Under the pieces are notes generated by a model that worked only from the letters and a program-made list of their open reading frames with translations, did no database searches and had not been told where the DNA came from. Made by a program: the position numbers and the translations under genes. Shown here piece by piece: positions 8,701 to 17,800 of a stretch of 50,139 nt of DNA (within the stretch, counting starts at the first letter, position 1; each line of letters begins with the position of its first letter). Source of the DNA: Acidobacteria bacterium 13_2_20CM_57_17 (lineage in GTDB: Bacteria; Acidobacteriota; Terriglobia; Acidiferrales; UBA7541); contig MNDE01000102.1 of NCBI GenBank assembly GCA_001914785.1, positions 1 to 50,139 of the forward strand, in the 5' to 3' direction.

Positions 8701-9097
8701 GCGCGCCGCGAAAGCAGGGAAGGGCGCGGTTGCCGATGCGATCGCTGCTCTCGATAAACAGGCCGGCGAAATGGAAGGCGCGGCGCAGAGCAATTTCTTC
8801 GGGTTGCCGCCGGGTGCGAAACAGCCGGAGAATTTTTCTACCTTGAACCAACATTTTGGCGGAATCCTGGCTGTGGCAGACAGCGCTGATGCCGCGCCCA
8901 CGACGCAAGCTACTGCCGTGTACAAGGAGCTTGAAGAAGACTTGCAGAAACTCGTTGCACAGTGGACGAAAATCCGGCAGCAGGATATTGCCGCGCTTAA
9001 CGCAGAGCTGAAGAAGGCCGGACTCGCGCAGATTGATGCGAACAAATCACCGGATAACGCCCCATCCGCCGACGCCGATGGGGATGATGAACCATGA
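5768..9097 (+). CDS. Secreted Asp-box (BNR/VPS10-like) beta-propeller protein 1
   Basis: A 1,109-residue protein with a Sec signal peptide (about 1-33, hydrophobic run then SVAADAQQ). From residue 50 to about 760 it carries some eleven Asp-box motifs of the form S/T-x-D-x-G-x-T-W, for example YKSTDAGKTW, FRSTDGGQTF, YRSDDAGETW and VTRDGGKSW-like copies, the mark of sialidase, sortilin and Ycf48-type propellers. A proline-rich linker (PLPPEVPAGKNPPDGA) leads to an Ig-like region and an Ala/Lys/Glu-rich helical tail. Such giants are annotated as glycosyl hydrolases or VPS10 proteins, but no sialidase catalytic set (Arg triad, Tyr/Glu) can be pointed out here. Their true role is unknown. GGAGG precedes the ATG. 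The next gene starts 37 bases on and is a paralogue, so they form an operon. Confidence 0.85.
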   Translation: MRIGAAGKWFGGGIVGATLFCISFCTSFSVAADAQQLDQKVGQEFDQKLYSEMRWRCIGPFRGGRAVAVSGVPHQTSPGSGQAGIFYMAAVNGGVWKTTDFGNIWNPIFDDQPTGSVGALAVAPSDPNIIYVGSGEGLQRPDLATGDGVYKSTDAGKTWTHVGLEKGGPEKGGLRDAQQITAILVDPKNPNRVFVAAEGHPYGPNAERGVFRSTDGGQTFQKVLYKDENTGAADLAFDPTNPQTIYAALWAARVAPWEVRSGGSIYIAGSGLYKSTDGGDTWKPLTKGLPAASEGLGRIGIAVAPSDAKRIYVSAEATNGAGVYRSDDAGETWKKVNGDRRIGGRGPGAMGIAVAPDNPDVIYVANTTTWKSTDGGKTFVGFKGAPGGDDYQRIWISAENPQIIALSSDQGTVISVNGGATWSSWYNQPTAQFYHVTTDNRFPYWVYGAQQESGSVATQSRSDYGEITFRDWRLPGIFEYGYIAVDPLDSNILYGDWLTRTKQDIGEYAKVTPEPIRRGEYRYARTLPVVFSPLEPHTLYFAANKLFKTTDAGNSWQIISDDLTRETYEIPTNLGVFAASDPEKGKHRGVIYAVAPSFKEANTIWAGTDDGLIHITRDGGKSWQNVTPPQLKPWSKVSIIEASHFDAGTAYAAINSFRLDDLRAHIYRTRDYGKTWAEITKGIPDGGASNVVREDPVRKGLLFAGTEGSVYVSFNDGDDWQPLQLNLPHTSMRDLAIHSDDLIVATHGRSFWILDDITPLRQLNADIAKEGVHLFAPQEAIRVRWNRNPDTPLPPEVPAGKNPPDGAIIDYYLASPANGSVTLDIVTTGGVAIAVRHYSSADKPEPLEKIAAEHPIPTYWARPTQILSGAAGMHRFVWDLHYDSPKSLSHEYPISAILHDTPKYPLGAWALPGEYTLELTVDGKKYHQTLRVKMDPRIKTSLNDLAKQYDMQMEAVAEMNKSFEALAQVRSVRAQLKERAAKAGKGAVADAIAALDKQAGEMEGAAQSNFFGLPPGAKQPENFSTLNQHFGGILAVADSADAAPTTQATAVYKELEEDLQKLVAQWTKIRQQDIAALNAELKKAGLAQIDANKSPDNAPSADADGDDEP
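6260..6289 (+). repeat. 15-bp in-frame tandem duplication inside Asp-box protein 1
   Basis: Units 6260-6274 and 6275-6289 are GAAAAAGGGGGTCCG and GAAAAAGGGGGTCTG. The duplication adds five residues (giving KGGPEKGG in a surface-loop position) without breaking the frame. Each unit has an A5G5 run. Confidence 0.75.
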
Positions 9098-9134
9098 TCT
9101 GTTACCGAGCAATCGATTCTCGAAAGGGACAGGA

Positions 9135-12100
9135 ATGAAGAGTTTGCGAACGTCTCGAATCGTGCTCGGTTTTACGTTTCTCAGCTGCAGTGTTTTTGTG
9201 ATGGCAGGTATTGAGCGCGCGCAGCAGATTCCGGAATCGCTCTATTCGGAGATGAAGTGGCGGATGATCGGGCCGTTTCGCGCAGGAAAAGTGAATGCCG
9301 TAGGGGGCGTGCTGGGAAATACTGCGGTCTATTATTTTGCCGCGGACGGCGGAGGCGTATGGAAAACGACGGATGGCGGCGTGGTGTGGAAACCGATTTT
9401 CGACAAGGAGCCGGTCGCTTCGATGGGAGCAATGACGCTGGCACCTTCGAATCCGAACATCATTTACGTGGGAACGGGCGTCAATACAATTTTTGCCGAC
9501 AGCAGCTACGGAGATGGAGTTTACAAGTCCGTTGACGGCGGGGAGAACTGGCAGCACGTCGGGCTGGGGGATTCGCGACATATCGGGAGGATCCTGGTCG
9601 ATCCGCGAAATCCGGACCTTGTGCTGGTCGCGGCGATGGGCCACAGTTCCGGGCCGAACGAAGAGCGCGGAGTTTTCCGGTCGACGGATGGAGGACGAAG
9701 CTGGAAGAAAGTCCTGTACAAAGACAATGTCACGGCGGCGATTGATCTTTGTTTTGAGCCGGGAAATCCGCGCGTGGTGTACGCGACACTGTGGCACGGC
9801 ATTCGAAAGCCGGGACAAAAAGGAACTTCGTACGGACCCGGCAGCGGGCTGTACAAGTCCGTAGACGAAGGCGTTACGTGGACGCAAATCATCGGGCACG
9901 GGCTACCGGAAGGAGAATGGGGGCGAGCGGGAGTTGCAGTTGCGCCGGGAAACCACGGACGACGCGTGTACGTGATTGTGGAAGCGAAGGAGAAAAAAGG
10001 AGGGCTGTACCGGTCCGACGACGCGGGAGCGACGTGGAAAAAAACGACGGAGGACAAGCGGATCGAAGGGCTTTGGTACATGAGCGAGATTTTCGTGGAC
10101 CCGAAGAACGCCGACATTGTCTATGTGCCGTCGCAAAACCTGTACCGTTCGACGGACGGCGGGCGCACGTTTACGGCGATAAAAGGCGCGCCGGGTGGAG
10201 ATGACTATCACAGCGTTTGGATCGATCCGACAAATTCGCAGCGAATCATGCTGGGAGTCGACCAGGGAGCGACGATCAGCCTGGACGGAGGAGAATCCTG
10301 GAGCCCCTGGTACAACCAGCCGACGGGAGAATTCTACCGGGTGGCGACGGATCACCGGTTTCCCTACTGGGTGTACGGGCCGCAACAGGACAGCGGCACG
10401 GCGGGAATCGTGAGTCGCGGAAACAACGGACAGATTACGGAGCGCGATTGGTTTCCGGTGGGGCCGGGTGAAAGCGGCTACACGATTCCCGATCCGCTGG
10501 ACGCGGACGTGGTTTACAACGCAGGACCCGGCGGGAGCGTGGTTCGTTTGTCAAAACTCACGGGGCAGGTGCGGGATATTTCGCCAGCACCGGTTTCTTT
10601 TGGCAGCAAGTTCAGGTTCAATTGGACTATTCCAATGGTTTTTTCGCCGCGGGACCCATACCTGCTTTATCTCGGAACGCAGTTTTTGCTGAAGACGGTC
10701 AACGGGGGAACGAGTTGGGAAGCCGTGAGCGGGGACCTGACGCGCGTCCGCGCGGATGAAAAGGATGAGAAACAAGCGCGAGGGACGATCCTGACCGTCG
10801 CGCCTTCGGAAGTGAAAGAAGGAGTGATCTGGGTTGGGACGGACGACGGAAACATTCAGTTGACGAAAGACGTGGGAAAGAGCTGGCAAAACGTTACGCC
10901 GCCGAGCATCTCTGAATGGAGCACGGTAAGTATTGTGGAAGCATCGCATTTTGATGCAGGCACCGCTTACGCCGCAGTGAATCGAAACGCTCTGGATGAT
11001 TTGCATCCGCACATCTTCCGGACGCACGACTTTGGAAAGACCTGGCAGGAAACGGTGAGCGGGATTCGCGACGGCGATTTTGTCCGAACCGTGCGAGAAG
11101 ATCCGGTTCGCAAGGGCTTGTTGTATGCGGGGACGGAGCGCGGAGTTTACGTCTCGTTTGATAGCGGGGAGCACTGGCAATCGCTGCGTCTGAATATGCC
11201 GGTGGTGGCCATTCACGACCTGGCGATCGAGCAGGACGATTTAGTTGCTGCGACGTATGGACGGGCGTTCTGGATTTTGGACGACGTGACGCCGCTGCGA
11301 CAGTTGGACGCGCGCGCAGCATCACCGGGCGCACATCTTTTTGCACCCCGAACCACCATCCGCGTGCGGCGCGACGAGAATCAAGACACGCCGCTGCCGC
11401 CGGAAGTTCCCGCGGGAAAAAATCCGCCCGACGGCGCGATCCTGAATTACATTTTGCCGGCCAATTCCAGCGGAGACATTCAACTGGAAATTTACGACGC
11501 GGACGAAAAGCTAGTGGGGAGTTTTTCCAGCGCGGCTGTGCCGAAGGAACTGGAAGAAACGCCATTTGTGGCGGAGTACTGGATAGCGCATCCTGAGCCG
11601 CCTCCGAAAACGCCGGGAATGCACCGTGTTGTTTGGAATCTGCGGTACGCCGATCCACGCGCCATGCATCCGCAGGCTCCCTACAATTATCCGATCGCCG
11701 CCATCGTGGGCTCCACGCCGCTGCCGCCGCAGGGGCCACTAGTGCTGCCGGGAAAGTATGAAGTGCGGCTGAAAGCAGGTGGACAGGTTCTTCGCCAGCC
11801 GCTGGAAATCAAGATGGATCCACGGGTGACAGTGGCGCGCAACGAATTGCAGAGTTCGCTGGAGCTGCAGCTCAGGATTTCCGCGCTGCTCGGGAAAAAC
11901 TTTGACGGCTACCAGCAGGCAAAGGAGTTGCGCAAGAGGCTGGCCGATTTGATGAAGCGTGCGAAGGAAGACCCGGTTGCCGTTGCGGGGAGTTTGCTGG
12001 ATGGGAAAGTCGCAGCGCTCCAAGGCGAAGCCACTCCGATTTTGGAGACGCCTAAGACGACGAGTTTCATGGCCGTGAATGATACTTTAACGGCTTTGAT

Positions 12101-12311
12101 GGCCCTGGTGGATGGCGCGGACTTTGCGCCATCGGAGGAATCATTCGTGGCGTACCGACGAATTTGCAAGGGAGAGAATGAAGTTGTTGCGGCTTGGCAA
12201 GAATTGAAGAACAAAGACGTGGCCGCGCTGAACGTCCTGCTCGGGAAGAGCAATCTCGCGGCGCTGCCCGAATTCCCGAATCTGCCTGCTGAGGTGGAAT
12301 GTGGAAATTGA
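9135..12311 (+). CDS. Secreted Asp-box (BNR/VPS10-like) beta-propeller protein 2
   Basis: A 1,058-residue paralogue of the upstream protein. The start is placed at the ATG at 9135 because it gives a proper Sec signal (MKSLRTSRIVLGFTFLSC, then MAGIERAQQ), is preceded by AAGGGACAGGA, and avoids overlap with the upstream gene; an in-frame ATG at 9033 would overlap it by 65 bases. About eleven Asp-box motifs are visible (WKTTDGGVVW, FRSTDGGRSW, YRSDDAGATW, YRSTDGGRTF, FRTHDFGKTW and others). The PLPPEVPAGKNPPDGAI linker is shared almost exactly with protein 1, which shows a tandem duplication. The C-terminal third is Ig-like, then helical. It is the last plus-strand gene before the convergent peroxiredoxin, and function is as uncertain as for protein 1. 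Confidence 0.85.
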   Translation: MKSLRTSRIVLGFTFLSCSVFVMAGIERAQQIPESLYSEMKWRMIGPFRAGKVNAVGGVLGNTAVYYFAADGGGVWKTTDGGVVWKPIFDKEPVASMGAMTLAPSNPNIIYVGTGVNTIFADSSYGDGVYKSVDGGENWQHVGLGDSRHIGRILVDPRNPDLVLVAAMGHSSGPNEERGVFRSTDGGRSWKKVLYKDNVTAAIDLCFEPGNPRVVYATLWHGIRKPGQKGTSYGPGSGLYKSVDEGVTWTQIIGHGLPEGEWGRAGVAVAPGNHGRRVYVIVEAKEKKGGLYRSDDAGATWKKTTEDKRIEGLWYMSEIFVDPKNADIVYVPSQNLYRSTDGGRTFTAIKGAPGGDDYHSVWIDPTNSQRIMLGVDQGATISLDGGESWSPWYNQPTGEFYRVATDHRFPYWVYGPQQDSGTAGIVSRGNNGQITERDWFPVGPGESGYTIPDPLDADVVYNAGPGGSVVRLSKLTGQVRDISPAPVSFGSKFRFNWTIPMVFSPRDPYLLYLGTQFLLKTVNGGTSWEAVSGDLTRVRADEKDEKQARGTILTVAPSEVKEGVIWVGTDDGNIQLTKDVGKSWQNVTPPSISEWSTVSIVEASHFDAGTAYAAVNRNALDDLHPHIFRTHDFGKTWQETVSGIRDGDFVRTVREDPVRKGLLYAGTERGVYVSFDSGEHWQSLRLNMPVVAIHDLAIEQDDLVAATYGRAFWILDDVTPLRQLDARAASPGAHLFAPRTTIRVRRDENQDTPLPPEVPAGKNPPDGAILNYILPANSSGDIQLEIYDADEKLVGSFSSAAVPKELEETPFVAEYWIAHPEPPPKTPGMHRVVWNLRYADPRAMHPQAPYNYPIAAIVGSTPLPPQGPLVLPGKYEVRLKAGGQVLRQPLEIKMDPRVTVARNELQSSLELQLRISALLGKNFDGYQQAKELRKRLADLMKRAKEDPVAVAGSLLDGKVAALQGEATPILETPKTTSFMAVNDTLTALMALVDGADFAPSEESFVAYRRICKGENEVVAAWQELKNKDVAALNVLLGKSNLAALPEFPNLPAEVECGN

Positions 12312-12429
12312 AAAGCAGAAACTCAGCTGGGCGGATATGTTGAGGTAGGGAACGGGTGAGATCCATTGCTCGTTAGAGGCGTTCGGAGCGCAAAAAAAAA
12401 GCGCGCTTAGGATGACAATTGAACCAGAC

Positions 12430-12978
12430 TTAGCCCGGAGATTGCTGGAGTTGAGCGAGATCGGCGAGGACTTCGGCGCTGTGTTTTTCGGCGTTCACGT
12501 TGAGATAGGCTTTGCGGACGACGCCCTGAGGATCGATGAGGAAAGTATGGCGGGCGGAAAGTTTGGCGACGCCCAGGTTCACAAGGGAGTCGTAGGAGGA
12601 AGACACTTCGTACTTTGTATCTGCCAGCAGCTTGAAACGGAGGCCTTCTTTGGCGCAAAACTTCTGGTGGGTAGCTTCATCCTGAACGCTTACACCTAGA
12701 ATGATGGCGTTTTTCTGTTCGTACTGGCCGAGGTCGCGCTGGAAATTGTGGGCTTCCTTGGTGCAGCCGCTGGTGAAATCCTTGGGATAGAAGTAGAGCA
12801 CAACCCACTTGCCGCGAAGATCATGCAGGCTGAGCGGCTTGCCATCCTGCGAATTCAACGTGAAGTCCGGCGCAGTGGCGCCTGAAGAAGGCGCTTTGCC
12901 TCCGGTGCGCATGGCGCGGACGACGGCAATTCCGATGAGGAGAACGAAAACAGCTACGAAGATTCCAATCATTTTCAT
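12430..12978 (-). CDS. Membrane-anchored peroxiredoxin of the BCP/PrxQ type
   Basis: A 182-residue thioredoxin-fold peroxidase. Residues 2-20 are one hydrophobic helix (MIGIFVAVFVLLIGIAVV), so the enzyme is tethered to the membrane and probably faces the periplasm. APDFTLNSQDGKPLSL (36-51) and YFYPKDFTSGC (62-72) are AhpC/TSA signatures, with C72 the peroxidatic cysteine. The C-x4-C resolving cysteine of E. coli BCP is absent (CTKEAHN). A second cysteine, C108 in QKFCAKEG, could be the resolving residue, as in other PrxQ enzymes. It would reduce peroxides with thioredoxin-like donors. The ATG at 12978 is chosen over an in-frame GTG at 12987; both lack a strong ribosome-binding site. The PagL-like gene lies 50 bases upstream on the same strand. 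Confidence 0.85.
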   Translation of the reverse strand: MKMIGIFVAVFVLLIGIAVVRAMRTGGKAPSSGATAPDFTLNSQDGKPLSLHDLRGKWVVLYFYPKDFTSGCTKEAHNFQRDLGQYEQKNAIILGVSVQDEATHQKFCAKEGLRFKLLADTKYEVSSSYDSLVNLGVAKLSARHTFLIDPQGVVRKAYLNVNAEKHSAEVLADLAQLQQSPG

Positions 12979-13027
12979 CTCGCACACTCAACTCTGGATT
13001 TGAACGGGACGGGTTGCGCAGCCCCTA

Positions 13028-13612
13028 CTATTCTTTTTGGCTGAACAGACCGAAACCCAAACGAAATTGAATGGTATTGATCCCGGGATTCGGAGTGGCA
13101 AGCCCGGCGTTGGAAATATGCATGTAACGGATTTCCGTGGCGATGTTGTATTTGCTGCGCAGGAAGTGCAAACCGAAAGCACCGCCGCTGGTGAAATTGG
13201 TGTGGGATGTTCCTTCGGGGACCTTGTTATTGGTAAAGAGCACGCCGCCGCCGATCTCGACATACGGAACTATGCTGCTGCGCGCGGCGAACGCCCATTT
13301 GAAGGCGAACGGATTTACGCCGACGCCGTAGGCCGTGTTCGTTTTCTGAACTATCAGGAAGACTGGAACAGCGTCCACCGCATATTCCAACCGGCCGCGC
13401 AGGAAACCGGGGCCGTGTGGCGCGGTGAGGATCAGGCCATAGCGGAAGCCCGCGTTCCATAGGCCGTCGCCGGATTGGCTGCCACTGACTCCGTGGCCAC
13501 CGGCGGTCCACACCTGCAACTCATGGCCGCCCTCGACAGGGCCGGCTTGCGCGCGAACGCCTGGAGCGTTAAAGAATGCCGCAAACACGACAGCCAGGAA
13601 GATTTTTTGCAC
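13028..13612 (-). CDS. PagL-like acyloxyacyl hydrolase, outer-membrane beta-barrel
   Basis: A 194-residue protein with a Sec signal (about 1-22, ending VRAQA) and alternating beta strands, typical of an 8-stranded outer-membrane barrel. The C-terminal HISNAGLATPNPGIN segment (165-179) matches the active-site strand of lipid A 3-O-deacylase PagL (HYSNAGL, with catalytic His126, Ser128 and Glu140 in Pseudomonas, as I recall it). H165 and S167 are present, but the position of Glu140 is Asn179. It may therefore use another acid or be inactive. PagL removes the 3-O acyl chain of lipid A. GTG start, chosen because AAGGAG lies 8 bases upstream. It probably forms a unit with the downstream peroxiredoxin. 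Confidence 0.75.
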   Translation of the reverse strand: MQKIFLAVVFAAFFNAPGVRAQAGPVEGGHELQVWTAGGHGVSGSQSGDGLWNAGFRYGLILTAPHGPGFLRGRLEYAVDAVPVFLIVQKTNTAYGVGVNPFAFKWAFAARSSIVPYVEIGGGVLFTNNKVPEGTSHTNFTSGGAFGLHFLRSKYNIATEIRYMHISNAGLATPNPGINTIQFRLGFGLFSQKE

Positions 13613-13918
13613 CGCGGGATCTCCTTAGGGTCCTTTGATTCCAGCCACAGGAGTATCGGTGCAAAGAAGATATAGAAAAACCGCTCGAAAGGCGACTCTC
13701 TTCTGATCTCACTTGAAACAAGTGCGGAGGATTTGGATGGCATGGTCGATGGCTTCAACCAAGGAAATCAAGCCGGGAGGCCGTGAGCGAAACTGCTTGG
13801 CAGCGGAGCGAAAGTCTGCTAACTAAGTGTTGCTAATTTCGTCCGAGTGATAAAGATTGGCCGTTTCAGTTCCTTCCGTTTAGAGTAGTGTCGCAAACCG
13901 TTGGAATGGGGTGGGTTC
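13613..13918. other. Divergent intergenic region
   Basis: 306 bases between the minus-strand PagL-like gene and the plus-strand LolA-like gene. It must hold both promoters, but I cannot identify convincing -35/-10 pairs; TTGCTA (near 13830) and TAAAGA with 15-base spacing is a weak plus-strand candidate. No RNA gene or repeat is seen. Confidence 0.4.
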
Positions 13919-14722
13919 ATGAAAGCAAAATTGTGGCGGACTCCGTTTAGGGAGTTCGCAAGCGTCTTCCGTTTTTTCCTTCTTGTGCCGGTGGCCATCG
14001 GATTTTTTTCGTTTGCCGCTGGCGCCCAAACCGTTGATGAGGTCATCGCCAAGAATATTCAGGCGAAAGGCGGAGCCGACAAGCTGAAATCTGTGCGCAC
14101 CGTGCGTATCACGACGAAGTTCAGCCAGGGATCCTTTCGCGCCGAATTTCGTCAAGAGATCAAGCGCGCGGACAAAGTTCGAGAAGAATTTGTCATTCAG
14201 GGCCTGGCGCAGGTGCAAGCCTACGATGGCAAGACCGGATGGCAGATTTCTCCGTTCGGCGGGCGCAAAGATCCGGAGCTTCTCTCGCAGGACGATTTGA
14301 AAAGCCTGATCGTGGACGCCGATATCGATGGACCCCTGGTGAATTACAAAGAGAAAGGGCACAAGGCCGAGCTCGTGGGGCACGATTCGATGGAAGGAAC
14401 GGACTGTTTAAAAATCAAATTGAGCATGAAAAACGGGGACGTGCGTTACTACTACCTGGATGCGGACTCTTACCTGGAGCTGAAAGTGGAAATTCAAACC
14501 ACGATTCGCGGCGCGCTGCAGGAATCCGAGCTGTATTACGGCGACTACGAACAGGTGAACGGCATCTATTATCCCTTTGCCGTCGAACAAACGCAAAAGG
14601 GCAGTGCTTCGCGGGCGCAGTTCTCTGTCGAAAAAATCGAACAAAACATTCCGCTGGAAGACGCGCACTTCTCGATGCCGGTGTCCAAACCGGAGACGAA
14701 GGCGCCGCCGGCCGGAAAGTAA
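13919..14722 (+). CDS. LolA-like periplasmic protein
   Basis: A 267-residue protein. The N-terminus has a signal peptide (hydrophobic FRFFLLVPVAIGFFSFAAGAQ), so it is exported. The mature part begins TVDEVIAKNIQAKGGADKLKSVRTVRI, the pattern of outer-membrane lipoprotein-sorting (LolA/LolB-fold) proteins common in Acidobacteria, where an opening helix is followed by an antiparallel half-barrel. Later motifs such as KIKLSMKNGDVRYYYLDADSYLELKVE fit the same fold. LolA carries lipoproteins across the periplasm; many family members of this kind have no proven cargo. The ATG at 13919 follows GGGGTGGG; an in-frame TTG at 13901 is rejected. It lies 81 bases before the third Asp-box protein and may be co-transcribed with it. 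Confidence 0.7.
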   Translation: MKAKLWRTPFREFASVFRFFLLVPVAIGFFSFAAGAQTVDEVIAKNIQAKGGADKLKSVRTVRITTKFSQGSFRAEFRQEIKRADKVREEFVIQGLAQVQAYDGKTGWQISPFGGRKDPELLSQDDLKSLIVDADIDGPLVNYKEKGHKAELVGHDSMEGTDCLKIKLSMKNGDVRYYYLDADSYLELKVEIQTTIRGALQESELYYGDYEQVNGIYYPFAVEQTQKGSASRAQFSVEKIEQNIPLEDAHFSMPVSKPETKAPPAGK

Positions 14723-14803
14723 GTTTCCACGCCACAAACATCCATGGATCGACCAAAACCCAAGAAACCTGGCTTCTACTTTATCGCTGAGGAATCCGCC
14801 AAT

Positions 14804-17800
14804 ATGCACAAGTCAATCCATTGCTTTGTTGCCGTGACGATTGTGTTTGTCGTGACGATGATTTTCGCCGGGCCCGCGCCGGCCCAAGAGGCCAAGTTCG
14901 ACTCGGACACAATCTCAGGCCTCGGCGCGCGGAACATCGGCTCCGCTGCCATGAGCGGGCGCGTGGCCGCGATTGCCGCGGTGAAAGAAGACGGCCGGCT
15001 GACCGTGTACATTGGCGCAGCCAGCGGCGGCGTTTGGAAATCCTCGAACGGGGGCACAACGTTCAAGCCGGTTTTCGACAAGGAGAGTGCCCAGTCGATT
15101 GGTGCGGTGGCCATCGATCCACAAGCGCCGAAAACAATTTGGGCAGGCACGGGTGAGTCATGGACGCGCAATAGCGTTTCGATTGGCAACGGCATCTACA
15201 AGTCGACGGATGGCGGCGACAGTTGGACCAACATGGGCCTGCAAAATTCAGAGCGCATCGCGAAAATTATCGTCGATCCAAAGAACAGCGATACGGTTTA
15301 CGTCTGCGCGCCCGGACAATTGTGGAGCGATAGCGAAGATCGCGGCGTTTACAAGACGACAGACGGTGGCAAGAGCTGGAACAAGATTCTGAAGGGCGCG
15401 AATCTCTCGACCGGCTGCTCGATGATCTCCATGAATTCGCAAGATCCGAAAACGCTTTTCGCGGGCATGTGGGACTTTCGGCGGAAGGGCTGGACTTTCC
15501 GGTCGGGCGGAGAGAATGCCACGGCGGTGAGCGGCAGCGGATTTTTTCAAACCACGGATGGCGGAGCTACCTGGAAAGAATTGGATGAAAAGAGCGCTAA
15601 AGGGCTTCCGGCAAGACCATGGGGACGCATTGCCGTCACGATCGCGCCGTCAAAGCCAAATGTTGTTTACGCCATGATTGAGTCGACACGGAGCGCTCTT
15701 TTCCGCTCGGATGATGGCGGCAAGACATGGGAGGAGCGCGACCGCAGCAATTGGATGGTGTGGCGGCCTTTTTATTTCGCGAACCTGATCGTCGATCCGA
15801 AGAACGAGAACAAAGTCTACAAACCGGACCTCACTTTGATCATGAGCGAGGACGGCGGCAGAAGCTTCAGCGGAATTGGGAACGGCGCGCACGGAGATTT
15901 TCACGACGTGTGGGTGAATCCCGACAATACCGATCACCTCATCGCCTGTGATGACGGGGGCGTTTGGTATTCCTACGACGGTGGCAATACGTGGTGGAAA
16001 GGCAATAATCTTCCAATCTCGCAGTTCTACCACGTCAGCGTGGACAGCGCCGATCCTTATCACGTGTTCGGCGGGCTGCAGGACAACAGCGTGTGGATGG
16101 GCGACTCGCAATACCCGGGCGGGATCACCAACGGCCGCTGGGAAAATGTTTTTGGAGGGGATGGGTTTTGGGTATTTCCTGATCCAGCAGATGCCAATTA
16201 TGTTTACGCTGAATCACAAGGCGGCTTTATTGGGCGAGTCAACCGGGTCACGCTAGAAGGGCGTCTGATCAAGCCAGAACAGAATTATGGAGAGGGAAAA
16301 CTGCGGTTCAACTGGAACACGCCGATCCACATGAGCCCGAACGAGAAGGGAACGATTTACATTGGCGCGCAATTTTTGTTCCGCTCGCGCGACCATGGAC
16401 AATCATGGGACCGCATCTCGCCGGATCTCACCACCAATGATCCGGAGAAACAGAAGCAGGAACAGTCCGGTGGCGTGACGGTGGACAATTCTTATGCCGA
16501 AATGCACACGACGATCTACTCGATCAGCGAGTCGCCGCGCGACGGTCAAACGATCTGGGTTGGAACCGACGATGGAAATCTTCAAGTGACGCGCGACGGT
16601 GCCAAGACATGGACAAACGTCGTCGGCAATGTTCCAAATCTGCCGAAAGCTTCGTGGGTTTCGTGGGTGGAAGCCAGCTTGTACGATGCGGGCACGGCAT
16701 ATGCAACGTTCGATCGCCACACGTTTGGGGATATGGACCCGCACGTTTTCAAGACCACGGACTACGGAAAGACTTGGACGCCCATCGTCCCGGCGGACAG
16801 CGGTGTGCGCGGCTACGCGCACGTCATTAAGGAAGATACCGTAAGGCCCAATTTATTGTTTCTCGGGACGGAGTTCGGACTCTGGATTTCGCCGGATGGC
16901 GGAAAGCACTGGGCGCAATACAAAGGCCACGAGTTTCCGACGGTCGCCGTCCGGGATATCGTGGTTCACCCGCGCGAATCGGATCTGGTCATCGCCACGC
17001 ATGGCCGCGGAATCTGGATCGTGGACGACATCACGCCGCTGCGCAAGTTGACTCCCGAAGTTATGGCGCAAGAGGCAGTTTTCCTCCAGGCCAAGCCCGC
17101 GAAGCAGCGGTTGCCTGCGAATGGCGGCTGGGTGGAAGGAAGCGCGGTGTATACCGGGCCCAATCCTCCGGACGCGGCGTTGATTACTTATTACCAGAGC
17201 AAGCGGCACATTTTTGGAAAAATGAAACTGGAAATTTTCGATTCGCAGGGAAAGCTGGTAGACACGCTACCTCCGAACAGCCGTCGCGGCATTAGCCGCG
17301 TGGAGTGGCCGATGCGGCTGAAGGCGCCGCACGTTCCGCCGGCGGCTACGGCTGCCTTTGAAGCGGCGCAGGGCCCTAGAGTTTTGCCGGGCACGTACAC
17401 GGTGAAGATGACGCGCGGAAAAGAGACCTACAGCACACAGCTTGTGCTGGAGCTCGATCCGCGCGCCAAGTTCACGATGGAAGATCGCAAACTGGAATTC
17501 GACGCGGCGATGCGCCTCCACCGACTGCTCGGAGAGATGAGCTTCGATGTCGACCGCATCAACGGCGTGCACAACGCGCTCGTGGAGAGCAGCGCAAAGC
17601 TGAAGGGAGACGCTGCTTTCAGCAAACGGCTGCAGGACCTCGCCGGCAAAGTGGAAGCCATGCGCAAGAAAATCGTGGCCACCACGGAGGGAGGCGCCAT
17701 CACCGGCGAGGAACGCATCCGCGAAAAAACGACGCAACTCTACGGCGCCGTTTTGAATTACGAAGGACGGCCGGGGGACTATCAAATCGCGCGCATCGAC

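Noticed and set aside
12395..12410. Terminator between Asp-box protein 2 and the peroxiredoxin
   Set aside because: There is an A9 run and a GC palindrome (AAGCGCGCTT) but no stem of useful length next to a T-run in either direction.
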